DNA of 64,000 nt. Origin: Yoonia sediminilitoris. Its GTDB lineage: Bacteria; Pseudomonadota; Alphaproteobacteria; Rhodobacterales; Rhodobacteraceae. This document shows positions 1 through 8,411 of the stretch, in pieces. Position numbers and translations under genes: made by a program. Location: assembly GCF_003058085.1 (NCBI RefSeq), contig NZ_QBUD01000017.1, positions 1 to 64,000 of the forward strand. The letters run 5' to 3'. Under the pieces are notes generated by a model, which had not been told where the DNA came from, did not search any database, and saw only the letters and a program-made list of their open reading frames with translations. The stretch's first letter is position 1. Every line of letters starts with the position of its first letter.

Positions 1-114
1 ACCGCCAGCACGCCGCATAATCAAACCAAACAGATGAGCCAAACTCTCTCTTAGGTTCGGACGCTCTTGGTCCCAAAAACCCTGACGACGGACAGGCAGC
101 ACAGTGAGATAACT

Positions 115-430
115 GTGCTGAACCGCTTGGGGCGGCCACCGTTGCGGTTTCGCGGGCACTGCCTGGCGCACCATGTTGTGACAGATGGTGATCGAGACAT
201 TGAAATTGCCTTGTGGGGCAAACCAAAGGGTGACTTCGTGCTGTCACATTCCTTGATTGCCGAAGGGTTGATTGGCACGACCGCGGTCAGCCTTCGCTCT
301 TTGAGCGATGTCACTAACAACAACTATCGACAGTTTGTACAAAGAGCGGAAGTTTCGCCAGACATTTGCCGTATTGGCGGGAGAAGCGCTGGCCTACTGG
401 GACGCTGAATATGTCACCCCAAACCGATAA
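115..430 (+). pseudogene. small unrecognised gene with an apparent frame switch
   Basis: One frame reads from a GTG at 115 (or TTG at 67) and begins VLNRLGRPPLRFRGH; it looks protein-like to about position 300. After that the convincing protein moves to the next frame: from an ATG at 308 the sequence reads LYKERKFRQTFAVLAGEALA and ends AYWDAEYVTPNR at the stop 428-430. This suggests a single-base indel near 296-305 in one gene, or two overlapping small genes. The family is not recognised. It lies 24 bases upstream of the next gene on the same strand and could share its transcript. The flanking region also contains a decayed gene, which favours the pseudogene reading. Confidence 0.4.
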
Positions 431-454
431 AACCCAACAGCAGGGGCCTTAGAA

Positions 455-1381
455 ATGAGTGAACAGAATTATCGTAGCAAGGCCCGGTCCGTGCGTGACG
501 AAGCCCGCGCGACTTTGGCCGCACTTCGCCAGGAACGCATTGACAAGCGTAGGATCGGCAAAATCGCTCGGTCAACTCACACGGTTACCGACCCGCCGGA
601 CGGCAGTCTCGATGATGCAACAGACTTGAATGCGGTGGAAGGCTTTGCCAATGCCCATATGCGGCCCGCCAAGCGTAATGCGACGACCAAGCCTGACGTT
701 GCGTTCTACCCGGAACAAGATGACGGTGCTCGTCAAGCCTGTGACCAGAAAAATGTTGCGCCACACCCGTTAACTGATCTTGGGGATGAAATCGATATTG
801 CGTTTGAAGGGGGGGCTGAGCCCTTCATCATCAAAGAAGGCTTTTCAGGCAAAGACATCGCGCCCGAAACCGAACCGCCCGGTTGCGGCACCGAAGGTAG
901 TGGCGGTCGTGCTGCCGAGGTGCTGTTACCGGCTGATGACACTGCCCAACAAGAAGCCGATACAGCGCATGACACGGGCCACGTGGTGCTGGTGGAATCC
1001 GACGCCGGGAACGGCGATGCGACCGGCTATGATGAGAACCCAGACAGCGTGAGTGACCAACATCGAAAGGGTTATCCGGACAGTTCTGGTGCGGACGCGG
1101 TCGTGGGGCGTGATGCTGGGGATCAGACGCCGGAACAAGGTGAAAGCCGTGGAGAACAGGAAACGGTCAGCGAACAGGCATCAACCAACCTGTACCAACT
1201 ACCTGGTGCGGGGGCAGGGCTGATTTGGATGCTATCCGAATGCGGAATTCATTCGCTGGAAGACTTGGCCCAGACGGATGTTGCATCATTGACAAAATGT
1301 CTCGGGCTTGTCGGACAGATCCTTGACGTCAAAGTCTGGGTGGAGTTTGCCCAATCAAAAGAGGTGTCATCAGGGGCTTGA
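455..1381 (+). CDS. hypothetical protein with acidic linker and C-terminal helix-hairpin-helix-like end
   Basis: A 308-residue protein. The first 35 residues are basic and charged (KARSVRDEARATLAALRQER) and could form a helix. The middle, residues about 45-245, is low in hydrophobics and rich in D, E, G, T and Q, so it is probably disordered. The last 60 residues change character: LYQLPGAGAGLIWML followed by CGIHSLEDLAQTDVASL and LGLVGQILDV resembles the tandem helix-hairpin-helix fold seen in DNA-binding proteins and at the ends of some ribosomal and NADH dehydrogenase proteins. No catalytic motif is visible and no function is assigned. It follows the small frame-switched gene by 24 bases. 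Confidence 0.6.
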   Translation: MSEQNYRSKARSVRDEARATLAALRQERIDKRRIGKIARSTHTVTDPPDGSLDDATDLNAVEGFANAHMRPAKRNATTKPDVAFYPEQDDGARQACDQKNVAPHPLTDLGDEIDIAFEGGAEPFIIKEGFSGKDIAPETEPPGCGTEGSGGRAAEVLLPADDTAQQEADTAHDTGHVVLVESDAGNGDATGYDENPDSVSDQHRKGYPDSSGADAVVGRDAGDQTPEQGESRGEQETVSEQASTNLYQLPGAGAGLIWMLSECGIHSLEDLAQTDVASLTKCLGLVGQILDVKVWVEFAQSKEVSSGA

Positions 1382-1710
1382 ACCATTGTTTGCGCTGATT
1401 TCAGTGTGCGCAGGTTTAAGTGAAGAAGTTTATTTTCGCTGACGTCCGAAAGCAACGAAAGGCAACCGTTTCTTTCTGGCACGCTGGCGGTGTAACGAAT
1501 GCGGGTCCCGCACCTATGAGAGTGGGTCTGCTGGCTTGCCAGCTTGTAAAAGCACGGCATGAAGGTCCGCGTGTAAATTGGATGCTGGGCTGCAATCATG
1601 ATTGGCGGATCGCGTGTCGCACCCAATAACGATTTTGAGATATCCACATCAGGGGTCGTTCTCATTCGCCCGATGCAGTGGACCGGCGGTCGCATTTGGT
1701 GAGGAAGCCG
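1382..1710. other. gene-poor gap before the ankyrin remnant
   Basis: Three hundred and twenty-nine bases without a supportable gene. Short open frames exist on both strands but none has a convincing ribosome binding site or a recognisable protein pattern. The stretch may be decayed sequence linked to the pseudogene that follows. No clear terminator was seen. Confidence 0.5.
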
Positions 1711-2974
1711 ATGGCTGACGATCTAGATCGCTCGTGCAGGCAAGCGACAAGACTTCCCAAGCAATGGGAACTTGGCATGCGCCTTGCGATTGCGCGGGTT
1801 GATCATATCAATCCACGTAGAGGCGGCCTAAAGCATGGGTATTTTCTGCGTGTCACTTCCCTCAAGCGGAATTTGAGCAGTTGGCCACAACTCAAGACGG
1901 CGTTGGCGATCCACGGAATTGACCGCGCAGCGGAATTGCGGCGTCTTAGAATATCCCTTTCCAAAATGCTGGACGTCTGGCCAGAGCAAGAAGCCGATTT
2001 GGTGGCGACGGCGGCGCTGTTGGTCCACCACGGTGCCGACGCCAATGATTGTTTCGCCGTTGAACAAGGCGGGGTGTAAGAATTGTGGGCGCTCGATCAC
2101 GCGTTGTGCCACGCGGGCATCATGTCCTTGGCGCAGTGGCTTCTTTATCATGGCGCAGGACCCAATGACGGTGAATGTCTGTACCATGCGATAGAGTTGG
2201 GGCGTCCCAACGGTTTGGGCATGATGCAGGCTGCGGAAGCGAACCCGCGTGGGACAAATGCGCTTAAGGGCGCGATGGTCAACCTTGATCTGGTAATGGT
2301 CAAGATGCTGCTGGACGCGGGGGTGGACCCGAACAAAGACGACGCATGACCGCCTTCCATCATGCAGCATGGCGTGGATGCCCATCCGAAATCTGCCAGC
2401 TTTTGCTGGAGGCCGGCGCAGATCAAACGATCATGCGCGATGGGGTCGCGATCTATTCGGCAGTTCGTGCATATCGTCACCAAGCATTGGTGGCATTGCT
2501 GTATCCATCGGCACTCAGCGATGTTGAGGAATTACCTGCGTTGGCCGCCGCAGTTACGGTACCGGGCCTGAGCTAAATCAATCCCGCCTATGTGCCCATC
2601 CGATATTGCATCTGGATGGTGAGAACCCGCATTTGCGGTCGTGGTTAGGCCTTCGGGGTGCATTGGGACAAGCCCGATGAATTGGGCTTGACACCCGCTC
2701 AGATCACCTGTTGGGAAGCCACGCGCTATTTCTTGTGCCCTAACGTGAATTTTTGCATGTCAATGGTTTAGGAGGGATGCTTCTGTCGACTATTATTCAC
2801 TGCACGGAGAACCGCCCGCTCCGAACGCGGGGCGACCATCTTGGCTGTCTGCGACTGGCGTTGGGGCAGGGGGGCGCGTTACCAGAGAAAGCGAAAAAAT
2901 CTTCAGGTTTACCAGATGTGCCGGACGGGGGAAATGCACATCCGGGCCAATTTTCGGGGCATGTTGTTGTCTGA
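1711..2974 (+). pseudogene. ankyrin-repeat protein, decayed by stops and frameshifts
   Basis: Pieces of one ankyrin-repeat protein are spread over three frames. From the ATG at 1711 the first piece contains SSWPQLKTALAIHGIDRAAE and an ankyrin-like LLVHHGADAND, and stops at 2079. The second (about 2083-2349) has WLLYHGAGPNDGECLYHAIE and MLLDAGVDPN. The third (2346-2576) has FHHAAWRG and LLLEAGADQT. A weak fourth stretch follows, and the end piece (2753-2974) reads HVNGLGGMLLSTIIH and ends HPGQFSGHVVV. Order and spacing agree with a single ancestral gene of the ankyrin type common in Rhodobacterales. At least one stop, two frameshifts and an internal loss between the first pieces make a working product unlikely. 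Confidence 0.75.
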
Positions 2975-3443
2975 ATTTACAATCAATTGTCTGCCTGTCG
3001 GCAAGGGAGAATTGGCCATCACGCCGATCCCCGGACGGGCCGCGCCAGATGGCCTGGCATGGCAGCGGCTTATCGGTTGGCGTCCCACTCTGGTGATCAG
3101 CATGACAGAACAGACAGAGCTTGATCGTTCGGGGATGGCGTCGCTCGGGGCCGACCTGGCACAGCACAAGATTGCATGGATGCATGCGCCGGTGCCCGAT
3201 CTTGGCACGCCGGACGGGCTGGATTGGCCCTTGCTGCGGGATCATGCATTGGGTCAGCTGGCTTCCGGCGGTCGCGTACTTGTGCATTGTTTCGCAGGCT
3301 GCGGGCGTTCGGGTATGATGGTCCTGCGGCTAATGATAGCCGCAGGTGAGGCACCTGAAGAAGCGCTGGAGCGATTGCGCAATGTCCGCCCTTGCGCGGT
3401 TGAGACTGATCAGCAAATGGCCTGGGCGCAGTTGGGCTATTGA
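2961..3443 (+). CDS. dual-specificity / protein-tyrosine phosphatase family protein
   Basis: A 160-residue cysteine phosphatase. The signature HCFAGCGRSGM, about residues 108-118, supplies the P-loop with its catalytic cysteine and arginine, and an upstream PVPDLGTPD segment fits the general-acid aspartate loop. The start at 2961 is preferred because the conserved-looking protein begins with MLLSEFTINCLPVGKGELAI; the longer frame upstream of it is actually the end of the ankyrin pseudogene read in another frame. It therefore overlaps the dead gene's tail by a few bases. The physiological substrate cannot be told. It is followed by a long inverted repeat and converges on rsgA. Confidence 0.8.
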   Translation: MLLSEFTINCLPVGKGELAITPIPGRAAPDGLAWQRLIGWRPTLVISMTEQTELDRSGMASLGADLAQHKIAWMHAPVPDLGTPDGLDWPLLRDHALGQLASGGRVLVHCFAGCGRSGMMVLRLMIAAGEAPEEALERLRNVRPCAVETDQQMAWAQLGY

Positions 3444-3528
3444 CGCAGCATTGTGTTGCTTGAACAACCTGTTCGAATATGGGTACGCATGTCCGCGTCT
3501 CCTTGCCAATGCCACTTTCCGTCGTATG

Positions 3529-3607
3529 GGGATGGATCAAGATCCATCTTGCGGTGCTTCAAAGGGGGTCCAGATGAAAAACTGTAAGATGGGTCTTGAC
3601 CCATCCC
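3529..3607. repeat. 22-bp imperfect inverted repeat between convergent genes
   Basis: The arms at 3529-3550 and 3586-3607 are reverse complements with about two mismatches, separated by 35 bases. Each arm is itself a near-palindrome (GATGGATC/GATCCATC and GATGGGTC/GACCCATC). The element sits between the phosphatase stop and the rsgA stop and may serve as a two-way terminator or RNA-stabilising structure. Confidence 0.7.
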
Positions 3608-3614
3608 CCACTTG

Positions 3615-4649
3615 TCAATCGCGTCCTTTTTTTCGAGTGGCTGCGCGATACATCTTGCCCAACTTCCGGTTGCGATCACGGGCTTGAGCAATAGTTTCCG
3701 TCGCATGCTCGTTTTCACGCTTCAACTTTTTGAATCTTTTCAACCTCTCGGGGTCAACCGAACCAGACTGGATTGCCGCCTGAACGGCGCAGCCGGGTTC
3801 GCTTTCGTGGTCACAATCGCGAAACTTGCACTTCGCGGCCAGTTCGCTGATTTCGGGAAATGTCGTATCGATCCCATAGGCCACATCTGCGACCCCAAGC
3901 CCGCGCATGCCGGGCGTGTCGATTAACCAGCCGCCCGTGGGCAAGTGGTGCAGTGATCGTCCCGTCGTTGTATGCCGTCCGCGCGCGTCGTCTTCGCGAA
4001 TGTCTCGCGTCAGGGCGGAGCCGCCGGTGAGCGCATTCGCGATTGTCGTCTTACCGACGCCTGATGATCCGGTCAGTGCCACCGTCTGGCCTGTGTCGCA
4101 CCAGGGGCTCAGCCGCTCAGTGACATCAAGACCTTTCGCGTTTATTGCCAAAACCGCAAGGTCACGGCCCAGGGCCCGGGCCTGATCCACGAATCTGTCA
4201 GGATCATCTGTCGCATCGGCCTTGGTCAACAGGATGACTGGCGTGATCATCGCATCATGCGCAAGCGCCAGATAACGTTCCAGCCGCGCGGGATTGAAAT
4301 CATTGTTGCAGGATGTCGTGATGAAAAGCGTATCCAGATTTGCCGCGATCAGTTGTTTTTCGCCGGTGTGATATTCGGTCCCGCGGCTCAGTTCTGTCTT
4401 GCGGTCCAGCACACGGACAAGTCTGTGCTGTGCCGGGGCTGCCAATACCCAGTCACCGACGGCCACAGCGGCCGTCGTGATGCCCGGGTCAAGGGTCAAT
4501 TCCAAAGTGCCATTCTCGGATAATCCTGTCACCCGGTCGCGGTGTACCGTGCTGATCCGGATTGGCGTCAGAGCTTCAAGCTCTGCAATATCGAGTTGAG
4601 ACATGAAAAAAGGCGACCAGCCAAGGTCAACGCGTGTGATGTCTGTCAA
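3615..4649 (-). CDS. rsgA: ribosome small subunit-dependent GTPase RsgA
   Basis: A 344-residue circularly permuted GTPase that acts in the late maturation of the 30S ribosomal subunit. The permuted motif order is visible: G4 TKAD at residues 142-145, the P-loop GSSGVGKT at 194-201, then G3 DTPGMR starting at 244. An N-terminal OB-fold-like region (about 30-90) precedes the GTPase. The C-terminal zinc knuckle is present with C274, C279, H281 and C287. The length is normal for the family. The ATG at 4649 is taken as the start, but a methionine 15 codons later is possible. A terminator-like hairpin and a tiny ORF lie just upstream. Confidence 0.95.
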   Translation of the reverse strand: MTDITRVDLGWSPFFMSQLDIAELEALTPIRISTVHRDRVTGLSENGTLELTLDPGITTAAVAVGDWVLAAPAQHRLVRVLDRKTELSRGTEYHTGEKQLIAANLDTLFITTSCNNDFNPARLERYLALAHDAMITPVILLTKADATDDPDRFVDQARALGRDLAVLAINAKGLDVTERLSPWCDTGQTVALTGSSGVGKTTIANALTGGSALTRDIREDDARGRHTTTGRSLHHLPTGGWLIDTPGMRGLGVADVAYGIDTTFPEISELAAKCKFRDCDHESEPGCAVQAAIQSGSVDPERLKRFKKLKRENEHATETIAQARDRNRKLGKMYRAATRKKGRD

Positions 4650-4665
4650 GGATCAGTCCTCGTCA

Positions 4666-4699
4666 AATGGAAACAAAAGGCCGGTCGCCTGACGCGACC
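4666..4699 (-). terminator. hairpin with T-rich tail upstream of rsgA
   Basis: Read on the minus strand, GGTCGC and GCGACC (4694-4699 and 4683-4688) form a 6-bp stem with a 5-base loop, followed by GGCCTTTTGTTT. It lies between the 12-codon ORF and rsgA, so it could end an ffs/leader transcript or act as an attenuator. Confidence 0.5.
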
Positions 4700-4731
4700 A
4701 GCGTGAACCGGACGAGATAACGGAAATACTT

Positions 4732-4770
4732 TCAGCGCACCCAAACCGGGAGGGACAGTTTTACAATCAT
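4732..4770 (-). CDS. possible 12-residue leader peptide
   Basis: The reading frame MIVKLSLPVWVR followed by TGA is preceded by a perfect AAGGAGG (4777-4783) six bases from its ATG, stronger than the ribosome binding sites of most genes in the window. It lies 65 bases downstream of the SRP RNA gene and about 33 bases upstream of the hairpin before rsgA. The peptide has no run of one amino acid that would point to classical amino-acid attenuation. Translation is inferred only from the Shine-Dalgarno sequence. Confidence 0.4.
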   Translation of the reverse strand: MIVKLSLPVWVR

Positions 4771-4835
4771 TTTTGTCCTCCTTCGTTCTTATCGGTGCCT
4801 TTTACACAGTCCTGCAATGCAGAACCATTTAAGGT

Positions 4836-4929
4836 GAGAGGCTGACAACGACCCAAGCGGGGCTCGTTATGGCTGCTTCCTTCCGGACCTGACCAGGTTG
4901 GCGAGGCGCTCGCCCGCGCCAACCTCTCA
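4836..4929 (-). ncRNA. ffs: signal recognition particle RNA (4.5S type)
   Basis: The minus strand carries the hallmark SRP RNA apical core, with GGTCAGGTCCGGAAGGAAGC followed by AGCC, which is the Ffh (SRP54) M-domain binding loop. The ends GAGAGG and CCTCTC pair to close a rod-like hairpin of about 94 nucleotides, the size of the small bacterial form. Exact ends are estimated from the terminal stem. Confidence 0.95.
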
Positions 4930-4967
4930 GTTTTGATATAGGCCGCCCGCGGCGTCAGTGCAAGACG

Positions 4968-6842
4968 TCAGAATGTAATCCGAAAAAGATCAAAACCGTC
5001 CGTGCCGGGGCCAATGTGACTGATCCCGTCGACCAGGTGATGTTTGGCTGCCGGCGCGGAGTTGAAAACCGCACTTGTGTTCGGCAAATGCGCAAAGCTC
5101 CATGTGTGGCTTTCTCGAATTCTGATTGTGTCGCTGCGTTGAAGATACTCAATCAGAATGTCGCGTGTCGACTGACTTGTTTCAAAGACGATATCTGCCT
5201 TTGGCGCGCCTTCAAAGCCGCCGCCGCCGTTGGTGCGATAGCTGTTGGTTGCAACGATAAAGCAATCATCGGCTTTGACAGGCATGCCGCCATAACACAG
5301 GTTTCTGATCCGCTTGGTGTCTGACCCGGTGCGCGCGCCGTCTGCGGTATAGGCTGCGGGGCTGGACAGATCGATTTCGTAGGTTAACCCGACAAGCGTG
5401 TCACTATTATAGCCTGCACGGTCACAATCGAGAAGCGCCTGGTCGTGCCTTCCGGGCACAATCTGACTGTAGTATGATGCGGCCCGTTCCAGCCACTCCT
5501 GAATTTGAGCACCATTGCGCTTTACGGCGCAAAGTTTGTTGGCAAATGGATAGATCGCAGCTGCGTCGCGCAATGTGAGCGGGCCGGGCGGGATATGGAT
5601 GAAATGTCCCGGGCCAGCACGGCCGCCAAAGCGGTATGGTGCCGTCGCGGACAGAACTGGCGTGCCGGCGTGTGCTGTTCTCTCAAGGGCAGTGGTGACA
5701 AACGCGCGCTGCGCATCCGACAAAAGCCTTTGCGCGCCATCCGGTCCGATATTTGCAAAATAGCTGTGGATCGCTTCACTTGTCTGGGCGATTGGCCGAC
5801 GGATATGCGCGACTGTCGCCGCGTGGGCGCTCTCGACTAAACCGCTTAGCTTTTCCTGCAATGGGCCAGACGTTTTATCCGAGCCGTTGCACGGACGCAA
5901 ATAGCATTGATGGTCTTTGATGTGCCATGTGTTCTGGTCCCAGCCCAGCATCAGATCAATGACACCGAGCCATTTGCCAAAAAAACCGGCCATCACTGCT
6001 GGTTTGCCATGCAATGTTCCGGCTTTGGCATCGACGGCGGTGCTGCGGTGTTCATTGTTGCCGGGGAAAAGTTCATGCGTATGGCCGGTCATGACGACAT
6101 CGATGCCTGCCACCTCTGCCAAGGGGACAGCCGCATTTTCCATTCTTGGCGTGTGGTCCGCGGCTCCGATGCCAGAGTGACAAAGAGCTACTATTATATC
6201 GGCACCAGCGGCCTTTATCCGGGGCACGACGGCGCGGGCTGCATCCACGATGTCTGTCGTCTCAATCTGGCCGGCCAGGTTGGCATTGTCCCAATCCGTG
6301 ATTTGTGGAGTAACGAAGCCGGTCACGCCGATCCGGATGGTGCGGGTCTGCCCATCGTCACAGGCAAGCTCTCGAGCGATAATGCTGAAATCTGTTGCGA
6401 TTCGGGGCGGTGTTAATTCAGCGACATTGGCACAGACCACCGGAAATTCGGCGTTTTTCAAAGCGTTTTGCAGGAATTGCAGCCCGTAGTTGAATTCGTG
6501 ATTGCCCAAAGTCACCGCATCGTACTGTAACGTGTTCAGCGCCGCGATCATCGGATGCGTGGTCATAGTTGACTCGCTTTCCACAAGGAAATCAGCGAGT
6601 GGATTGCCTTGTATGAAGTCGCCATTGTCGAACAGCAAGCAGGGCATCGCAGGGTCGTTCTTGTACGCGCTGATGGTCTCGGCAAGCTGGACCAGGCCGG
6701 AGCGATAATCAGGCGCATCAGAGAAGTAGTCATAAGCCAACAACTGCATATGCAGGTCGGTTGTTTCAAGCAGTCGCAGCCGCGCTGTCGGACATCCATC
6801 AACCCGGGCTGACTGTCCCGAGAGGACCAATTCACTCACCAT
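4968..6842 (-). CDS. bifunctional 2',3'-cyclic-nucleotide phosphodiesterase / 5'-nucleotidase family protein
   Basis: A 624-residue two-domain metallophosphoesterase. The N-terminal calcineurin-like domain has D29 and H31 in DLHMQL, GNHE at 113-116 and GHTH at 253-256, all metal ligands. The C-terminal half carries the substrate-binding 5'-nucleotidase domain, with YPFANKLCAVKRNG and an NSYRTNGGGGF-type motif. Members such as E. coli CpdB are normally exported, but here the protein starts MVSELVLSGQSARVDG with no hydrophobic signal segment. It may therefore be cytoplasmic or exported by another route. It is transcribed towards ffs and diverges from nudC. The exact nucleotide substrate is not determined by sequence. 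Confidence 0.85.
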   Translation of the reverse strand: MVSELVLSGQSARVDGCPTARLRLLETTDLHMQLLAYDYFSDAPDYRSGLVQLAETISAYKNDPAMPCLLFDNGDFIQGNPLADFLVESESTMTTHPMIAALNTLQYDAVTLGNHEFNYGLQFLQNALKNAEFPVVCANVAELTPPRIATDFSIIARELACDDGQTRTIRIGVTGFVTPQITDWDNANLAGQIETTDIVDAARAVVPRIKAAGADIIVALCHSGIGAADHTPRMENAAVPLAEVAGIDVVMTGHTHELFPGNNEHRSTAVDAKAGTLHGKPAVMAGFFGKWLGVIDLMLGWDQNTWHIKDHQCYLRPCNGSDKTSGPLQEKLSGLVESAHAATVAHIRRPIAQTSEAIHSYFANIGPDGAQRLLSDAQRAFVTTALERTAHAGTPVLSATAPYRFGGRAGPGHFIHIPPGPLTLRDAAAIYPFANKLCAVKRNGAQIQEWLERAASYYSQIVPGRHDQALLDCDRAGYNSDTLVGLTYEIDLSSPAAYTADGARTGSDTKRIRNLCYGGMPVKADDCFIVATNSYRTNGGGGFEGAPKADIVFETSQSTRDILIEYLQRSDTIRIRESHTWSFAHLPNTSAVFNSAPAAKHHLVDGISHIGPGTDGFDLFRITF

Positions 6843-6931
6843 TTAACAACTATAAGCTGAATGGGGACGATTGCCACAGACATCACCGGGAAAAAATTGA
6901 ACTCTTTCTTTGAACATGTCATTTGCTCGGG

Positions 6932-7882
6932 ATGAAAATTGCAGAATACGTTACTTTTGGTGGCTCCAACCTAGATCGCGCAGCGGAATGCCGGGGTCAA
7001 GCCACTGAGTTGGCCCTTGATCCGGAGGCAAGGGCCATCGTGCTTTGGCGCGGTAAGGTGCTGACAAAAAAAGATGAATTGGTGCGTGTCTCGTTGGACC
7101 ATCCGGTGCTTGATGACGCCAGTCCTGATCAGGTTTTTCTGGGACGTGACGAGAGCGGTCCAATTTTCGGGGCAGACCTATCCGGGTGGACACCGCCTGA
7201 CATGGATGATGCCGCATTTGACAGTTTTCTGGATGCGACACATCAGCGACATCCTGCGGTGGCAGACGATGCCGTGTTTGCCGAATTGCGTACGATTATG
7301 ATCGCGCTCAGCCTTCGCGATGCTGAGTTGGCTGCAACCGCAAAGGCCGTTTTGGGCTGGCACTTGTCGCACAAATATTGTTCGCGTTGCGGTGCCTTGT
7401 CGGATTTCTCGATGGCAGGTTGGCAACGCAATTGCACTGCATGTGGTGGCCATCATTTCCCACGTACTGACCCGGTTGTGATTATGCTGATTACACATGG
7501 CAACGCGGTCTTGCTGGGCCGATCGCCGGGTTGGCCCGATGGGATGTATTCCTGCCTTGCCGGTTTTGTTGAGCCGGGCGAGACGATTGAAGCCGCCGTG
7601 CGCCGCGAGGTGTTTGAAGAGGCAGGGGTACGTGTCGGGGCGGTGACTTATCTGGCCAGCCAACCATGGCCGTTTCCGGCGTCGCTGATGATCGGATGCG
7701 CAGGGGACGCACTGGGCACCGACCTGACGATTGATCCTGATGAGATTGAAGATGCCCGGTGGGTCAGCCGAGAAGAGCTGGCACAGGCGTTTTCGGGGCA
7801 TCACCCTGACATTCTTCCGGCCAGAAAGGGCGCAATTGCGCATTTTCTTTTGCAGAATTGGCTGGCCGATACACTGGATTGA
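6932..7882 (+). CDS. nudC: NAD(+) diphosphatase / RNA decapping Nudix hydrolase NudC
   Basis: About 316 residues. A four-cysteine zinc ribbon (CSRCG followed by CTACGG, around residues 145-165) precedes the Nudix domain. The Nudix box reads GFVEPGETIEAAVRREVFEE followed by AG, with the metal-binding REVFEE core. The NudC-specific SQPWPFPAS motif follows, which separates it from other Nudix enzymes. Family members split NADH or NAD into NMN and AMP and remove NAD caps from RNA. The ATG at 6932 is chosen; a TTG three codons earlier is in frame. It is divergent from the nucleotidase gene, so both neighbours act on nucleotides. Confidence 0.93.
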   Translation: MKIAEYVTFGGSNLDRAAECRGQATELALDPEARAIVLWRGKVLTKKDELVRVSLDHPVLDDASPDQVFLGRDESGPIFGADLSGWTPPDMDDAAFDSFLDATHQRHPAVADDAVFAELRTIMIALSLRDAELAATAKAVLGWHLSHKYCSRCGALSDFSMAGWQRNCTACGGHHFPRTDPVVIMLITHGNAVLLGRSPGWPDGMYSCLAGFVEPGETIEAAVRREVFEEAGVRVGAVTYLASQPWPFPASLMIGCAGDALGTDLTIDPDEIEDARWVSREELAQAFSGHHPDILPARKGAIAHFLLQNWLADTLD

Positions 7883-7925
7883 AACCGTTTGATGTTAGGT
7901 CGCCACAAAGTCAGAAGGTCTTGAG

Positions 7926-8390
7926 ATGAAATTCAGCACGCGTGAGGACGTCGAAGCGCCGATTGACTATGTCTATCAACAGGTTAGTGATTTTGCCGGA
8001 TTTGAACGGCGTGCGCTGCGACATGGCGTGAATATTTCAGCGCATCAGGGGGGCCAGATCGATGTTGGGTCCAGCTGGGATATCGCCTTTCCATTTCGTG
8101 GGAGAGAACGGCGGATGCAGGCAAAGATAGCGACCATTGATCCTCCCAGCGGTTACAGGGTCGATACCGAATCGGACGGAATGACTGTTGTGACAACGGT
8201 GGATCTTGTGGCGCTTTCGCGGGGCCGCACCCGACTGTTGGTCGCGATGGACCTGCGCGCCCGGTCATTGACCGCGCGGCTGTTGCTGCAATCTATGAAG
8301 CTGGCCAAGACGAAACTGACGAAACGGTTCAAGGTCCGCGTTCTTGAGTTCGCCGAAGACATTGAAGATGATTTTCGTCGGGACATATAG
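7926..8390 (+). CDS. SRPBCC (START-like) domain protein
   Basis: A 154-residue protein with the layout of the polyketide cyclase/START-like fold: an N-terminal MKFSTREDVEAPIDYVYQQV helix-strand start, a central beta-rich part and a long C-terminal helix (about 115-150) rich in K, L and E. No catalytic residues can be named. It lies 43 bases downstream of nudC on the same strand and may be co-transcribed. The ligand is unknown. Confidence 0.75.
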   Translation: MKFSTREDVEAPIDYVYQQVSDFAGFERRALRHGVNISAHQGGQIDVGSSWDIAFPFRGRERRMQAKIATIDPPSGYRVDTESDGMTVVTTVDLVALSRGRTRLLVAMDLRARSLTARLLLQSMKLAKTKLTKRFKVRVLEFAEDIEDDFRRDI

Positions 8391-8411
8391 CCGCAAGCTC
8401 GGGTCCTGATC

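Noticed and set aside
1-54. Possible 3' end of a gene entering from the left, frame 1 to the stop at 52-54
   Set aside because: Only 17 codons of low-information sequence are visible; cannot be separated from chance.
4700-4770. Selenocysteine read-through of the TGA ending the 12-codon ORF, with the following hairpin as a SECIS element
   Set aside because: The extended frame has no selenoprotein motif, and the hairpin looks like a terminator with a T-rich tail. No support for recoding.
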